Positions 12,946-25,022 of a DNA stretch of 64,000 nucleotides are shown here, one piece after another (position 1 is the first letter of the stretch; the number at the start of each line of letters is the position of its first letter). The stretch is from Owenia fusiformis. Taxonomy: Eukaryota > Annelida > Polychaeta > Sabellida > Oweniidae. Position numbers and translations under genes: made by a program. Where the stretch lies: assembly GCA_903813345.2 (NCBI GenBank), contig CAIIXF020000011.1, forward strand, positions 5,604,571 through 5,668,570, written 5' to 3'. Below the pieces are notes generated by a model, which saw nothing but the letters and a program-made list of their open reading frames with translations, searched no databases and was not told where the DNA came from.

Positions 12946-13791
12946 AAGATCTGCTCCACATCAAAATTGTCTGTTCTTCTTAGAGAGGGTTGTAATTTCA
13001 AGTTTTTTGGCATTAGGGTATGAAGTCTCAAACATTAAGTGAATTAGGAGCAACTGAATTGTTAACAAAGTAGGCACAAAATATTCCGGAGCCGTATTCA
13101 GATGTTTTGATTTTTGTATCGCCACTCTCAGACTCTAAGTGGTGACATTTTGTTTTTCTTCAAAGAGAAAATAATGTTACTAGGATAATATAGATTTAAT
13201 ACACTGTTTGAAACATGAATATGAGGAAGTGTTAACTTTTCAGAATTAATATGCATTGAATTGCGTTTAAATTAATAATAAATTCTATTGGAATTTAATG
13301 TTTAAAGATGTAAAATCAAATGCAAAAATTAAGAAAATGTAACATGAAATAAAATTAACCGATGCATTTGATATACAGATATATCCCTCAGGATATACCC
13401 TATATCCAAAACCTCCAAGTACATAACCCTTATATATGTATCCCTTATGTACAAGTATATGTTTTTTATGATTAATCTTGATTTATTTCATATTAATATC
13501 AAGTTTAAAACAAATTAATGTTATTTGTCAAGACATGCTAAAAAGCATTGCAGTGATCCCCCCAGGATTTATTCACAATAGAAAAAATATTACCTGCAAC
13601 ATTTCTAGATATGCCAACGTTTTGCAAGGTACAAACATATTTTTAACAAGTTTTCAGATTTTGAACATGCTTCAGCCCAATTTTAATGCTGGGGAGATCG
13701 TTAACATTTTATGAATGAAATATACATATAGGTAGATGTTTGTAATATTTCTAAGGCAGACATTCTAGTGAAATGAGATACTATACTAGTA
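12946..13791. other. Intergenic, AT-rich, no gene seen
   Basis: Contains an AATAAA at 13348-13353 and a short stretch of ATATCC repeats around 13378-13450. No coding similarity. Confidence 0.5.
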
Positions 13792-14937
13792 CAGTGAAAT
13801 CTGTAAAGTGGAATACCTCTAGAAGTTGAACGCCTGTGTTAGTCTTTTAGTGGAACACGTTAAAGTCTCAAGACCAACTAACTTAATGTTAAATTAACCT
13901 CTATAAGTGGAACACCTCCCAAGTGGAAATTAACCTCTATAAGTGGAACACCTCTCAAGTAGAAATTAACCTCTATAAGTGGAACAACTCCCAAGTAGAA
14001 ATTAACCTCTATAAGTGGAACACCTCTCAAGTAGAAATTAACCTCTATAAGTGGAACACCTCCCAAGTGGAAATTAACCTCTATAAGTGGAACAACTCCC
14101 AAGTAGAAATTAACCTCTATAAGTGGAACACCTCCCAAGTGGAAATTAACCTCTATAAGTGGAACACCTCCCAAGTAGAAATTAACCTCTATAAGTGGAA
14201 CAACTCCAAAGTGGAAATTAACCTCTATAAGTGGAACACCTCTCAAGTAGAAATTAACCTCTATAAGTGGAACACCTCTCAAGTAGAAATTAACCTCTAT
14301 AAGTGGAACACCTCCCAACTGGAAATTAACCTCTATAAGTGGAACACCTCCCAAGTAGAAATTAACCTCTATAAGTGGAACAACTCCCAAGTAGAAATTA
14401 ACCTCTATAAGTGGAACACCTCTCAAGTAGAAATTAACCTCTATAAGTGGAACACCTCTCAAGTAGAAATTAACCTCTATAAGTGGAACAACTCCCAAGT
14501 GGAAATTAACCTCTATAAGTGGAACACCTCCCAAGTGGAAATTAACCTCTATAAGTGGAACACCTCCCAAGTAGAAATTAACCTCTATAAGTGGAACAAC
14601 TCCCAAGTAGAAATTAACCTCTATAAGTGGAACACCTCCCAACTGGAAATTAACCTCTATAAGTGGAAAACCTCCCAACTGGAAATTAACCTCTATAAGT
14701 GGAACACCTCCCAAGTAGAAATTAACCTCTATAAGTGGAACAACTCCCAAGTGGAAATTAACCTCTATAAGTGGAACAACTCCCAAGTGGAAATTAACCT
14801 CTATAAGTGGAACACCTCCCAAGTAGAAATTAACCTCTATAAGTGGAACAACTCCAAAGTGGAAATTAGTGGAACACCTCCCAAGTGGTACACTTTTTAG
14901 ATGTGCCAACAGTGTTCCACTTTGACAGGTTTTATTG
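13792..14937. mobile_element. TA-flanked MITE expanded by an internal minisatellite
   Basis: Left terminus CAGTGAAATCTGTAAAGTGGAA pairs with right terminus TTCCACTTTGACAGGTTTTATTG; TA lies immediately outside both ends (13790-13791 and 14938-14939), a mariner-like target. The same ends occur in the 0.18-kb copy at 7567-7742, so the extra kilobase here is the minisatellite inside it. Confidence 0.85.
13890..14875. repeat. 36-bp minisatellite, about 27 copies
   Basis: The unit reads GAAATTAACCTCTATAAGTGG followed by AACACCTCYCAAGTA, 36 bp long. Because 36 is a multiple of three and the unit has no stop in one frame on each strand, it makes overlapping 325-aa and 343-aa ORFs on opposite strands; these are artefacts. 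Variants alternate between AACACCTC and AACAACTC, and between AAGTAGAA and AAGTGGAA. Confidence 0.95.
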
Positions 14938-15428
14938 TACTAAGATTTATAGCACTAAGAGTATAGGGCTGGCCCAATTAAATGTATTAGCAATAATAAA
15001 GGAAACATGTTTGTAATATCATATACATGTATTATATCTGGGTTTGGGAATTATTTAATTTGGCATTACAGTAAAACCTAATGTTCGATTAACACTGATG
15101 TTCAGTTTACATATACAGTTTATAGTTTACATATACAGTTTATAGTTTACATATTGTAAAAGACTTTGAACAACTTTACAGATTTTGCTGTACAATAGAA
15201 CCTGTATCTGAACACCTGGCTAATATGAACACCTTCCAATTTGAACACTTTTTTTCGGTCCCATTTTTTCCTCCCATTGACTCCCATGTTAAAAAAATCT
15301 GAACACCTCCTAATTTGAGCAGTGAACAACCAGATTTGAAAAAGTGACCTGTCTAATCTGAACATTTTTATCAGAAATCAAATGTCTGGACATTTCAGTT
15401 AAAGCCACATATTGAGTGAATGTAATAG
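14938..15428. repeat. MITE-like remnants with GAACACCT motifs
   Basis: About 15190-15375 carries AGAACCTGTATCTGAACACC at the left and CCTGTCTAATCTGAACA at the right as an imperfect inverted repeat. A short TATACAGTTTATAGTTTACA duplication lies at 15110-15150. No gene recognised. Confidence 0.45.
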
Positions 15429-15561
15429 TTTTTTTTTTTTTTTTTTTTTTTTTTTATTTCCTACTTTGTTATATTCAAACATTGTTTATAATGATTACAA
15501 AACATGTAATGCATAAAATATGAACAAAAAGAGACGTAATGATACATACATACAAAGTCAA

Positions 15562-16653
15562 TTACATTTCTAATACAAATTTGGTTATCCATTTTGATAG
15601 TATTACATCTTTTGTCATATTAAAAATTTGAGAATAATAAAACGCATTTGTGATAAATGCATTTGTTACATCAACAATTTTCCAGTTTTCTTTTTCTTCC
15701 GAATATTTACACCAGTTATTGTATATAGTCAATCCTGCTATTGTTAAAATTATGTTTCTATATTTAGTTATAGTGTTTCCGAATGGATAACCAATTACAA
15801 TATGTTTATATTGAATATCACATTTTAACACTCTTCCAATTTTATTCCACAAAGGTATAACCTTACGGCATTCAAATATCATGTGCTTCATGTTGTGCAA
15901 TTTATTACATATTAAACAATTCTTCGAGACTTTGTTATTCCATTTTGATACGAGAGATCCACATGCCAATAAGTTGTTTAAAAGTTTAAAATTAAACTCT
16001 GAAAAATATGTATAGGTCATATTTATTAATTTTTGATCATATATATTTTTCCAAAGATGTTGTTCTATAATATTAAAACAAGCATTCCAGTGAGTTTCTT
16101 GAACATTTCTTTCAAATTTTAGATTTCGCAGGATGTTGTAGAAAAATTTTGCTTTTTTACTGTCTAAATCAACAAAATGGTTTTCTATTAAAAATTTAGT
16201 TCTATCCCTTATATTGATAAAAGGTAAAATATTTTTATCAATATTTGAACAAACACTCATGATGGTTCTTTTGATAATATATAACTCTATCATCCAGTTC
16301 TTTTTTCTTTGCAATGCTTGAATAAAAGTTTGGCTACTTTTAAAAGAGCCATTTGGATTAAAGAAATCTCCTACGTAAACAAAACCAGACTGAATCCAGT
16401 TTTTATAAAATAAAACACTTCTTCCATTTAAAAATCGTTTGTTCAACCATAACACTTCCCTGAATATATCGTCATTTTTCATTTTGTCATTTCTTACATA
16501 AGTTTTACATGTGTTAAATGAGCAAAGTATTTCCTTATAAAAAGGAGTAAATATGTTCAGATCATTTATTGATTGTTTATCAAAATTACAGTTCAAAAGT
16601 GTTTCTACTTTAAGACCAGTTTTTTTATTAAGTGTGATGGAAATAATCTCCAT
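15562..16653 (-). pseudogene. LINE ORF2 C-terminal part (frameshifted)
   Basis: 363-aa open stretch continuing the RT ORF after a frameshift near 16605-16653. It includes NCLICNKLHNMKHMIFEC, a Cys/His zinc-knuckle-like motif typical of L1/Tx1 ORF2 C-termini. The overlap with the upstream stretch (16605-18284) in another frame shows a small indel rather than two genes. Confidence 0.8.
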
Positions 16654-18284
16654 GATGTTTTGCTTGTTAATAATCTACTTATCCACCCAGACTGCAGGCT
16701 TTGTATTTTAAGTTTAACATCTACAACATTTAACCCCCCGTCTTCTATTGCTCCAATTACTGACTTTCTTTTTACCTTATCCTTACCATTCCAAAGAAAA
16801 TCAAAAAACATTTTTTCTATTTGTTTTATAATTGACTCGTCAATTTCCATGACTGTAAAATTGTATACAAGCTTTGATATTGCAAGAGAATTTATGATTT
16901 GAGATTTTCCAAAATATGTTAATTGTCTTGTTTTCCAGGTTTGTAATAATTTTTTAAGATCTCTTAGTTTTGATTCCCAGCTTACAGATTGACACTTTTG
17001 TTTATCCCTAATATATATTCCAAGGCATTTAATGGGTTTACTACTAAATAGTATTTCTTCAATGTGATCATCTTTGGAATTTTTATAAGAACCTAATTTT
17101 AATCCTTCAGTTTTATTGATGTTTAATTTAAGACCACTTACTCTTGAGAATTTTTCTATTTTCTGTAATGCAAACTTTAGGGAGTCATTATTTGATAAAA
17201 TTAAAGTTGTATCATCTGCATGTTGTACAATTTTGATATTTTTATTCTCTATTTCTATACCATTTATTCTTTCATCATTTTTAATTGAGACTGCCATTAC
17301 TTCTGTACAGAGAATAAATAGTAACGCAGATATTGGACATCCCTGCCGTATTCCCCTATACATGTGAAAGCTTTCAGAAAACCATCCATTATTTTTTATT
17401 TTTATGACAGGGTCATTATACAAAATTTTTATCCATCTTTTGAAATTGTTTCCAAAGTTAAATTTTTCTAGTGTTTTGAACATGAAATTCCAATTGATAG
17501 AATCAAAAGCCTTTTTGAAATCCAAGCACACTAATAAGCCTGGTATATCTTCAATTTCACTATATTCTATAATGTCAAGAAGTAGTCTAGCATTATATCC
17601 TATGAATCGCCCAGGAATATAAGCGGACTGGTCAATATTTACTAATTTTTTAATCACTTTTTGCAATCTTCTTGCCAAGACAAAAGCTAATATTTTGTAA
17701 TCATAATTAGATAAACTGATTGGTCTATAATTTTTCAAAAAGCATTTGTCATCTTTTTTGTACAATAGTGTCAATACAGATAATCTCATAGATTCAGTCA
17801 TCTCTCCCTTTTCAAAAATCTCTTGCAAAACTAAAAAATAAATTTCTTTTAGCTCATCCCAAAAACATTGGTAAAATTCTGGAATAAGGCCATCTATCCC
17901 TGGACTTTTGTTCTTTTTCAAATTTTTAACTGCAAAATCAATTTCTGATTGTAAAAGTTCATTTTCACAGACATTTTTCTCTGTTTCTGTTAGAATGTGA
18001 TCCAGATTTATATTTTGTAAGAAAGCATCTATATCTTGCTTTGGTATGTTATCCGATGAGTATAGTTTCTGGTAGAAAGATTTTGCTTGATGTAAGATAT
18101 CGTCAGTTTTAAAAAAAGTCCCATTTTCAGTACAAATCTTATTAATAATATTTGAGGTTTGTCTTTTTTTCTCGAGAGTCAAAAAGTACTTTGAACTTTT
18201 TTCACCGTATTCAACCCATTTTGCCCTTGACCGAATTTGATATCCCTTTGCCTTTTTTTCATATATGATCCAATTTTGATTCAA
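16605..18284 (-). pseudogene. LINE ORF2 reverse transcriptase part (truncated)
   Basis: 559-aa open stretch with SRAKWVEYGEKSSKYFLTLE, KKNKSPGIDGLIPEFYQ, KNYRPISLSNYDYKI, QSAYIPGRFIGYNARLL, CLDFKKAFDSINW (motif A), RGIRQGCPISALLFILCTE (motif B) and QHADDTTLIL (catalytic box, His replacing the usual Tyr/Phe). Motif style is that of L1/Tx1 ORF2. It lacks the N-terminal endonuclease; upstream coding sequence (to about 18560) lies in a different frame. Confidence 0.85.
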
Positions 18285-18629
18285 AAGTTGCTTTTTTATT
18301 TCTTAATGTATTTGAAATTTCGATGTTATTACACCTTTCAATAAAAGTGTTTATGTTGTCAATTTGTTCTTGCAAAAGTTTGCACTCATTTTTTTTGACT
18401 CAATTTTTTCAAATTTTCTCTTCACATTTTGAATACATTCAATTATTTTGTGTTTGTACTCATTATCATTCAAAAGACTGCCATTGAGCTTCCAATATCC
18501 CTTTCCCTTAACATTTTTACTGACGTGAATGTTATAGTTGGTATTTATCTTTACACATACAATATAATCAAAGAACCAATATTGTCCTAATTAACTTATT
18601 TAGTCGCAGTGACATCCCTAATTTGTGGA

Positions 18630-18880
18630 AAACAAAAGGATGTTTTGGAAAGGTTTGAATACAGGAGTTAATTGGTTTATCCTATTAAAAAAGAACTGAA
18701 TGTTTTATGGTTGGATTAAGAGAAAGGTGTGAATCAAGAAGATAATTGATTTATCATTATTAGAAATTACCTGGATGTTTTTGATTTGGATTAGAGAAAG
18801 GTGAGAATCTGGGAGATAATTGGTTTATCCTTATTGTGAATTAACTGGATGTTTTTGATTTGGATTATGAACAGGTCTTA
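18630..18880. repeat. About 80-bp tandem repeat, 3 copies
   Basis: The motif GGATGTTTTTGATTTGGATTA followed by GAGAAAGGTG and GATAATTGGTTTATCC recurs about three times with substitutions. Confidence 0.7.
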
Positions 18881-20652
18881 ACTGTTTTATATCCCATGGG
18901 TCTGTTATGATAGCTAAGATTCAATAAGCAAATGTTTTATAATCACAAAGACAACACAGACGACATTTGCAGACAAGATTATATCACGAGAAAGAGAAAA
19001 AATTCAACTTCGTAATATCCTGTCAGTAAAATGTTTCCTGAAAAGGCATACATCTGACATCCTGAATGCCCTTGATATTTTGAAGGATTATACATCATTC
19101 ATCTCGAATGAACACTCATGAAAAATTATTTTTACTTGAAGAGGCTATCTACTCAAATATTGCTAATGCTAAAAGAGCTAAGAAAGAAATAACAATGAAG
19201 TACTTTTTCAAGCAAAAGTAAAGCAGTGCTATGAAACCATAATATGGAATAAGCCATTTGATAAGCATAAGATTTCGTACGAGACTATCATATACTTTTA
19301 CAGTGTATTACAAAGTTTTTACCAAAATATAAGAGTTATTTTCCTAAAATGATGAAATTGTTCAAAATATAAATAAAACATATAGCATAAAGGCCTATTG
19401 TAGAATTAACTCATCAACAACATGTATCGTTTTCTGACTTAGTATTAAGTGTTCAATATAGTGGCCTGAACAATGAAACCCCCCCCCCCCCCCCAACCAA
19501 CAATATCTTCGAAATTTGAACACCTGCCAATTTGAACGCTTTTGGCTGGTCCCATGGGTGTTCGGATTAGACAGGTTTTACTGTATTTACCTTGGCAGAT
19601 TGCCATTTTTAGAAAATCAATGAAAGCCAATAATAAAAGTGTTATTTCAATAGTTTAAATATAATTTTGAGTGAAATATTTTTTCAACCACACTAATGTT
19701 TCAGATGGCCACTGACTGAGACTCAGAATTAAAATATTTTCAACAAAAATTCTTTTCACAACTAGAAGTACATGTATTTCATGGACACTTAACTAAATTG
19801 ATTCTGGATTCTGTAATATTTTTGTTTTTGCAAACTTGAATTTTGGTTGTTGTACGTATGAAAGTTTTCCAAATTGAAGGGGTTGCATATGTGTTTACAT
19901 ATTTCAAAATAGTAATAATCAAAATATAAATAAAACGCAAAAATCGTAATCGTAATCTCTCAGCAATTTTTGCCAGCAGGGTGCTTCATCATAATTTTAT
20001 TCAATCCTTAATGTAACCAACTTTTGGGATTTACCTCCAAGTTTCTCCATTTTTGCAGTGTGCAAACATGTTTTCAATGAGGTGGCGTGTAGAAGACTAG
20101 TCTCGGTTTGGAGAAAGAAGTTCATCGGACAATTTTTATATTTTTACAAATTGTAGATTTGAATGTCCTGATTTGAATATTGATAATTTAATTTTGGTGT
20201 TATCTTTACATATTTCATTAAAACATTATAAGCCCAGTAGACTTGTTTTCCAAACCACGACTTGTCCTTTCAGAATTTCAGCACGTATAACCTGGTAACT
20301 TAGCTGCCATATCATAGTATATGAAAAAGAACTATTGAACATTTTGTGAGGAACCTTGATGAGTTGTATCTCCACTAGAGACCCATGACCCGATCCTATA
20401 TGCCTGGCCGAAGGAAGCCCGACCCCAGGCACGCCCAACCCCCCCCCCCCCAGCTTTAGACTACCATATACTGATCATGAATCAATTAATAAAGTGAAGA
20501 ATATTTTTAAGAAACACAATTGTTTGCAATATTATCTATTTTGTAGATTTATCCATGAATTCTAACAAAATGTCTCAAATCTTTTTTTACTTGAAGATTA
20601 AAAAAACAACTTTTGGTAACATTTTATGGGAAGTTCTCAAATAAGATTTTTA
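18881..20652. other. Intergenic, no gene seen
   Basis: AT-rich with C-runs near 19480-19493 and 20440-20450. A MITE-like remnant (TTTGAACACCTGCCAATTTGA, ending GACAGGTTTTACTGTA) lies at about 19500-19587. No other structure recognised. Confidence 0.5.
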
Positions 20653-21491
20653 TCGCACTTTGAAAAAGTGCTATATTGTCGTCGTCTTGTGCTGTTGGGC
20701 GGGCGTGCGGGCGTTTGGGCGTGCGGGCGGGCGGGACATAAACCAAATCTTGTCATCAAATTTCCAGGATAACTGCTTACCTGTTCAACTTGAAATTTTT
20801 ACAGATGCAAGAGCAGACTAGTACCAAGATCTGATTAGGTTAAGGGCATGCTGGGTAAACTATGTGGCGGCCATTTTGAATTTTTCAACAAATCTTGTCA
20901 TCAAAATTCCAGGAAAACCACTTATCCGTTCAACTTGAATTTTTTACAGATGCAAGAGCAGACTATTGCCAAGATCTGGTTAGGTTTTGGGTATGCTGGC
21001 TGAATTACATGGTGGCCATTTTGAATTTTTCAATTTGGCGGCCATTTTAAATTTTTCAACTTGCTCCAAATTGACCAAATTTTTTTTTTAAAAACATCTA
21101 CAAGTTCTCAGAAGTTGAAATCTGACCTTAGATTTCAGATTTGACCTTTCGTTGACCCTCGGTGGCCTTGAAAAGGTCAAAAATTTGATTTTCTAAATTG
21201 ATATTTTGGATTTAAATTTAGGTCAGCTAATTACAAAAGACCTACTGAGGTCTGAAAAAGTGAAATTTTCAAGGTCGAAGGTCATCAAATTAGGTCACAA
21301 ACAATGTTATCTAAATTTTCCCAAAGTTCAAGACTACAAATAAATTCTTGTCATCAAAATTGCAGGAAAACCGCTAACCTTGTCAACTTGAAATGTTTAC
21401 AGATGCAAGAGCAGACTAGTGCCAAGGTCTGATTAGGTTTTGGCCATGCTGGGTAAATTGCATGGTGGCCAGTTTGCTCTTCAAAGTGCGA
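20653..21491. mobile_element. TA-flanked nonautonomous element with internal triplicate
   Basis: Ends TCGCACTTTGAA and TTCAAAGTGCGA are a 12-bp inverted repeat flanked by TA. Inside, a block containing AGATGCAAGAGCAGACTA and CAAGATCTGATTAGG occurs three times (about 20740-20890, 20890-21060, 21340-21480), with GGTGGCCATTTTGAATTTTTC between. No transposase ORF. Confidence 0.65.
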
Positions 21492-21597
21492 TATTAATCA
21501 CTGTGTGTCTTGTTCAATTTATTATAATATGGCAATTGTTTATAAAAGCTATATCTTGCCCTTTATTATTATATTTATATACGATCGTATAGCGTTA

Positions 21598-22393
21598 TTA
21601 GAGAATTTTCGTTATAAGTTTTTTAAAAACTTATACGTATACTTATACTTATAAACCCAATAAACAAGGTGTTTCATAATTTTTAATTCGTCGGGAAATA
21701 TCTCCTAGGACGGTAATAAAAAGGGCCAATGGCATACCATCCGTACCCCCTTGATGTAAAGCATGTTTAGTTGTGTCATATGTGTTTTCTAGAATCAAAT
21801 AGGCTGATATAGCACACGGGTTTTACAGATTTATCTACTCTCAAATATATTTTTTGTAGATGATCGTTTTGAATCACCTTGTAGAAATAACGAAGGGAGA
21901 ATTAGATCAGCTAATGAATGAGTCGAGCTGTTTGATTGGATACTATGCATATTCAGCCGATTAATTTTAATAAGCCATTCTGGTCAGTAGGTCCACACAT
22001 ATACTATGCGGAGATCCAACTTTGAAGTTTATAATCTGCGTATAAAGGCCCTTTTATACGTAAAAACTTAAAAATTGACCTTATAATTTCATGAGAACTT
22101 TGAAATGATCGACTCGTTCGTGTAGTGATTCACTTTAAAGGGTCTTGTTTATCGTACACTACAAGGACCTGTCAACTAGCGTTTAGTTTATCGTGTCCAT
22201 AATTGACACTAGCAAAGGACATTGTATTCGCAGTCCCTAGTTGATGATGGAGCTTGACTATATCGGGAATAGTTATGCCCCACTTGGTACAGTTTATGAA
22301 AATCAATTTGAATTGATTTTAGTTCGACAAGACCCTTTAAACTATAAGTATACGTATAAGTTTTTGAAACAACTTATAACGAAAATTCTCTAA
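21598..22393. mobile_element. PIF/Harbinger-like MITE with perfect 21-bp TIRs
   Basis: TTAGAGAATTTTCGTTATAA(G) at the left is exactly complementary to the right end (22373-22393). TTA lies outside both ends (21595-21597 and 22394-22396), the 3-bp target of PIF/Harbinger. The flanks join to a sequence like that upstream of the fourth somatomedin-B gene (near 59727), approximately an empty site. Confidence 0.85.
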
Positions 22394-22771
22394 TTATTCT
22401 ATCTTCACTTACAATCGCACTTGACTAAGGAACAGATCGATATCGTTTTCAGCTTAGCTTCGCCATTGTAAATTTGATGCTGTATATTTTCATTGTCGTG
22501 CTGATTCTCGTAAGAAATATACGCAATTGCACGTGTTTCTTGAATTAGTCTCTTATATCCTTCATGGGAATAATATTTCTATTGATAATTACTATAAGTG
22601 ATATTTGCAATAATTATAAAAATGATAGTGTGTAATCATAATTAATTCAATTAATATATAATCGTGTAGCGTTATTTTTCCAGTCTTGTATTACAGCCCC
22701 AAAAGAAGAAAGTACACGTCGAGATCTGAGAAACATATAATAGTGTTTTCAGTTCAGCTTTGGCACGTAAA
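22394..22771 (+). promoter_or_regulatory. 5' flank of somatomedin-B gene copy 1
   Basis: Conserved with the other copies over at least the last 150 bp (GCGTTATTTTTCCAGTCTTGTATT to the ATG). TTTTCAG followed by TTCAGCTTTGGCACGTAAA immediately before the ATG could be a 5'UTR splice acceptor. No certain TATA box assigned. Confidence 0.5.
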
Positions 22772-24580
22772 ATGAAGTGTTATATTTATTACATCTTTTT
22801 GGTTATTTTCGCAAGGCATACATTCGAAACCGGAGATATGTACTATACTGGTCCTTTTAAAGGCATACGAAAGCTTAATGGAGACGAAAACGTACGCGAA
22901 ATCAGAGATACATCTCCACAACAGAATGCCAGTATCAAAACTGAAAATGAAATGGAGAAAAAAACATGTGATCAGAAAATGCGCACGTGTAAGGACAGAT
23001 GCGGTGTGCCGAAATATACGAGCAGTCTCAGTGAGTTTTACTGCCAATGTGACGACAAATGTGCCCACTACCAAGACTGTTGTGCTGATTTTGAGAGCGA
23101 GTGCAGCATCATCTACAACAACACAAAATATGGTGAATTGACGAGTGGGGAAAGATCTAAATATGGTTGTATCAAAATAAGCCAAACGGAGATGTTGTAC
23201 ATGGACCAAACTTGCGCAAGCGAGCATTTTGGGACTGATTTAGAAGAAAAATGTAGGAACAGAAATACCCTCCTCAGTTTATTACCAGCATCTGACGTCG
23301 AAACAGGTAGTTTATGTATATTGACGTAATTTAATTCTAAGTTAAATCATGTAATTTATATATAAATATGTCGACTTTTCCTATAGATTGTACATGCGTG
23401 AAGTTATTACAAAATTGGTTTTGACGCTTATCTGAAAAATAACAGTAAACAAATTAATATCTCCTGGAAATCATTTTTACAGTGCTTCTAAATTAATTGA
23501 GTCCCTTTTGGTGGTATCTGATGGAGGGACGTTTATGAGAAAATTGTAGGCCAAAGCTCACCTACTTCAAATTTTGTTCCAGGTATACAGTATAGCAACA
23601 TATTTTGCGCAAGATGTAACAATGTCAAGTCTCCTGTATTGTGGCAGACAAAATACAGGTGTGATCGAGACGTATTGGATAAGTCGGATTTTCAGAACCC
23701 TGGACCAAATACCTTAACGAGAGTTATGAATTCCCCTTTTTGTTCTGTTGAGTATATCGCTCCTTCAAATGATAATCTACAACCGAGGCCATGCATACCA
23801 ACTATCCATACATGTCCGGATGGAACAGATCGTTTGCTGGCCTATCGGTGTGCGAACTCTAACTTAGACCCTTATTCTACATACAAACAAAAATACCATG
23901 CCTATCATAACTGGTATTGCCTCATATGTACAGAAACTGAACGTCCATTGCCTTCGTGTACCGTACGATTGAGTCATCTAAGGAGCCCAAACTTACCCTT
24001 GTTTTCGTTTAAATTAATGGTGGATGTGACATCTGAGAATGGAATAAGACTGAGGTCTCAAGCTGATCATGGTATCGATGGATTAGATGTTGAGGTAGGG
24101 TGTAACTCGGACAATATTTGCAAGGCTTTAACTTGCCCAAAAGCGTATGTACGAGATGGGAATGAATGCAAATTGGTGAGCACCATTGTTCCAGTACAAA
24201 TCACCTGCTATTTCTACATTGACCCGGAAGATCATGTATTTCATGCCATCAAGACTTACATCAAACAAATTTTTGATTTAGTTGGTCTCATTTTAATCCG
24301 CCATGTTCGTGTTTATGATCAATTCATATTTAATACATCTTTCCCTAAAAACTACACTTCGCCTCAGATTTACAAGGAGATGGTATCAGACTCCGAACGC
24401 ATGAAAGAAAAAGTTGGAATTGCTCTAACACAGCTTAAGGACATCAATGTCACGTATGATATGTCGTTTATAAAACATAGGGTCGGTCATGTCATGGAAA
24501 AGGTGACAAATAGTGGATCTCAAACCGGTTCCGGAATGGCATGGATGTTCTACATATTTTTGTTCATGAAAATATGTTAA
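22772..24580 (+). CDS. Somatomedin-B/CAxCN ectodomain protein, copy 1
   Basis: Two exons, 22772-23306 and 23583-24580, with a 276-bp GT-AG phase-1 intron; 510 aa. Residues 1-20 form a signal peptide. A somatomedin-B domain spans about 66-111 (Cys 66, 73, 77, 91, 93, 97, 103, 104, 111, with the diagnostic CQCDDKC and DCC pair). The intron falls just before YSNIFCARCNN (182-192), a motif I associate with ectodomains of lophotrochozoan secretin/adhesion-type receptors. More cysteines follow, including CKALTCPKAYVRDGNEC. No seven-helix region is present: the protein ends in SGSQTGSG plus a hydrophobic run (MAWMFYIFLFM) and KIC, resembling a GPI-attachment signal. N-glycosylation sequons include QNAS, YNNT, FNTS, KNYT and INVT. 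The ATG was chosen because it directly begins the signal peptide. Function unknown; likely extracellular, surface-tethered or secreted. Confidence 0.9.
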
Positions 24581-24637
24581 GAGAACAAATGCACGTGAAC
24601 TCACATTGGCAATTTTGTTCATAAAACTGAAATTGTA

Positions 24638-24643
24638 AATAAA
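24638..24643 (+). terminator. Poly(A) signal AATAAA of copy 1
   Basis: AATAAA 58 bases after the TAA stop, so the transcript very likely ends here and no 7TM exon follows. Conserved in copy 2 (31367-31372). Confidence 0.75.
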
Positions 24644-25022
24644 ATAGAATTGTCAGAGATGTTGTAATCAATTTCATGTCTCAAATAGACAACACAGTTT
24701 AAGTTGAATAGAAAATCGGAACGAAAACTTACAACGTATAAATCGCATAGCTACATGTAGTTATCTCGCTTAGCAAGGGGCTGCTCGCAATGATGTTCAT
24801 TTTTTAATGAATCCACTCAGTAAAATTACGATTCCTCTGCACCATGAAATCATTCGAGTACCTATGTGTTCCTGAGACATTCGACATCCGGGAATGTTAA
24901 CGTTCACCCAAATTTCCTTGTTATATTGACGAAACTTATGACTTAGATCGAGAAGACAATATTTGAGAGACACAAAGAATTACAAGCGAAAATCCTTTAC
25001 AAAAGTGTTCCAGGGACTCTTA

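Larger units (their letters stand above)
15429..18560 (-). mobile_element. L1/Tx1-like LINE, 5' truncated and frameshifted
   Basis: Minus-strand element; its 3' end is marked by 27 Ts (an A tail on the coding strand) at 15429-15455. Coding similarity extends from the LINE C-terminus up to about 18560, where GKGYWKLNGSLLND (the linker after the endonuclease) is readable in another frame. The endonuclease domain itself is absent. At least two frameshifts split the ORF, so this copy is dead. Confidence 0.88.

Noticed and set aside
13878-14909. 343-aa minus-strand and 325-aa plus-strand repetitive ORFs
   Set aside because: Both are translations of a 36-bp minisatellite inside a MITE; a unit length divisible by three keeps frames open on both strands.
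22754-23227. 157-aa minus-strand ORF opposite exon 1, present in all four copies
   Set aside because: Its conservation is explained by the recent duplication of the sense gene. It is antisense to a cysteine-rich coding exon and lacks any family signature.
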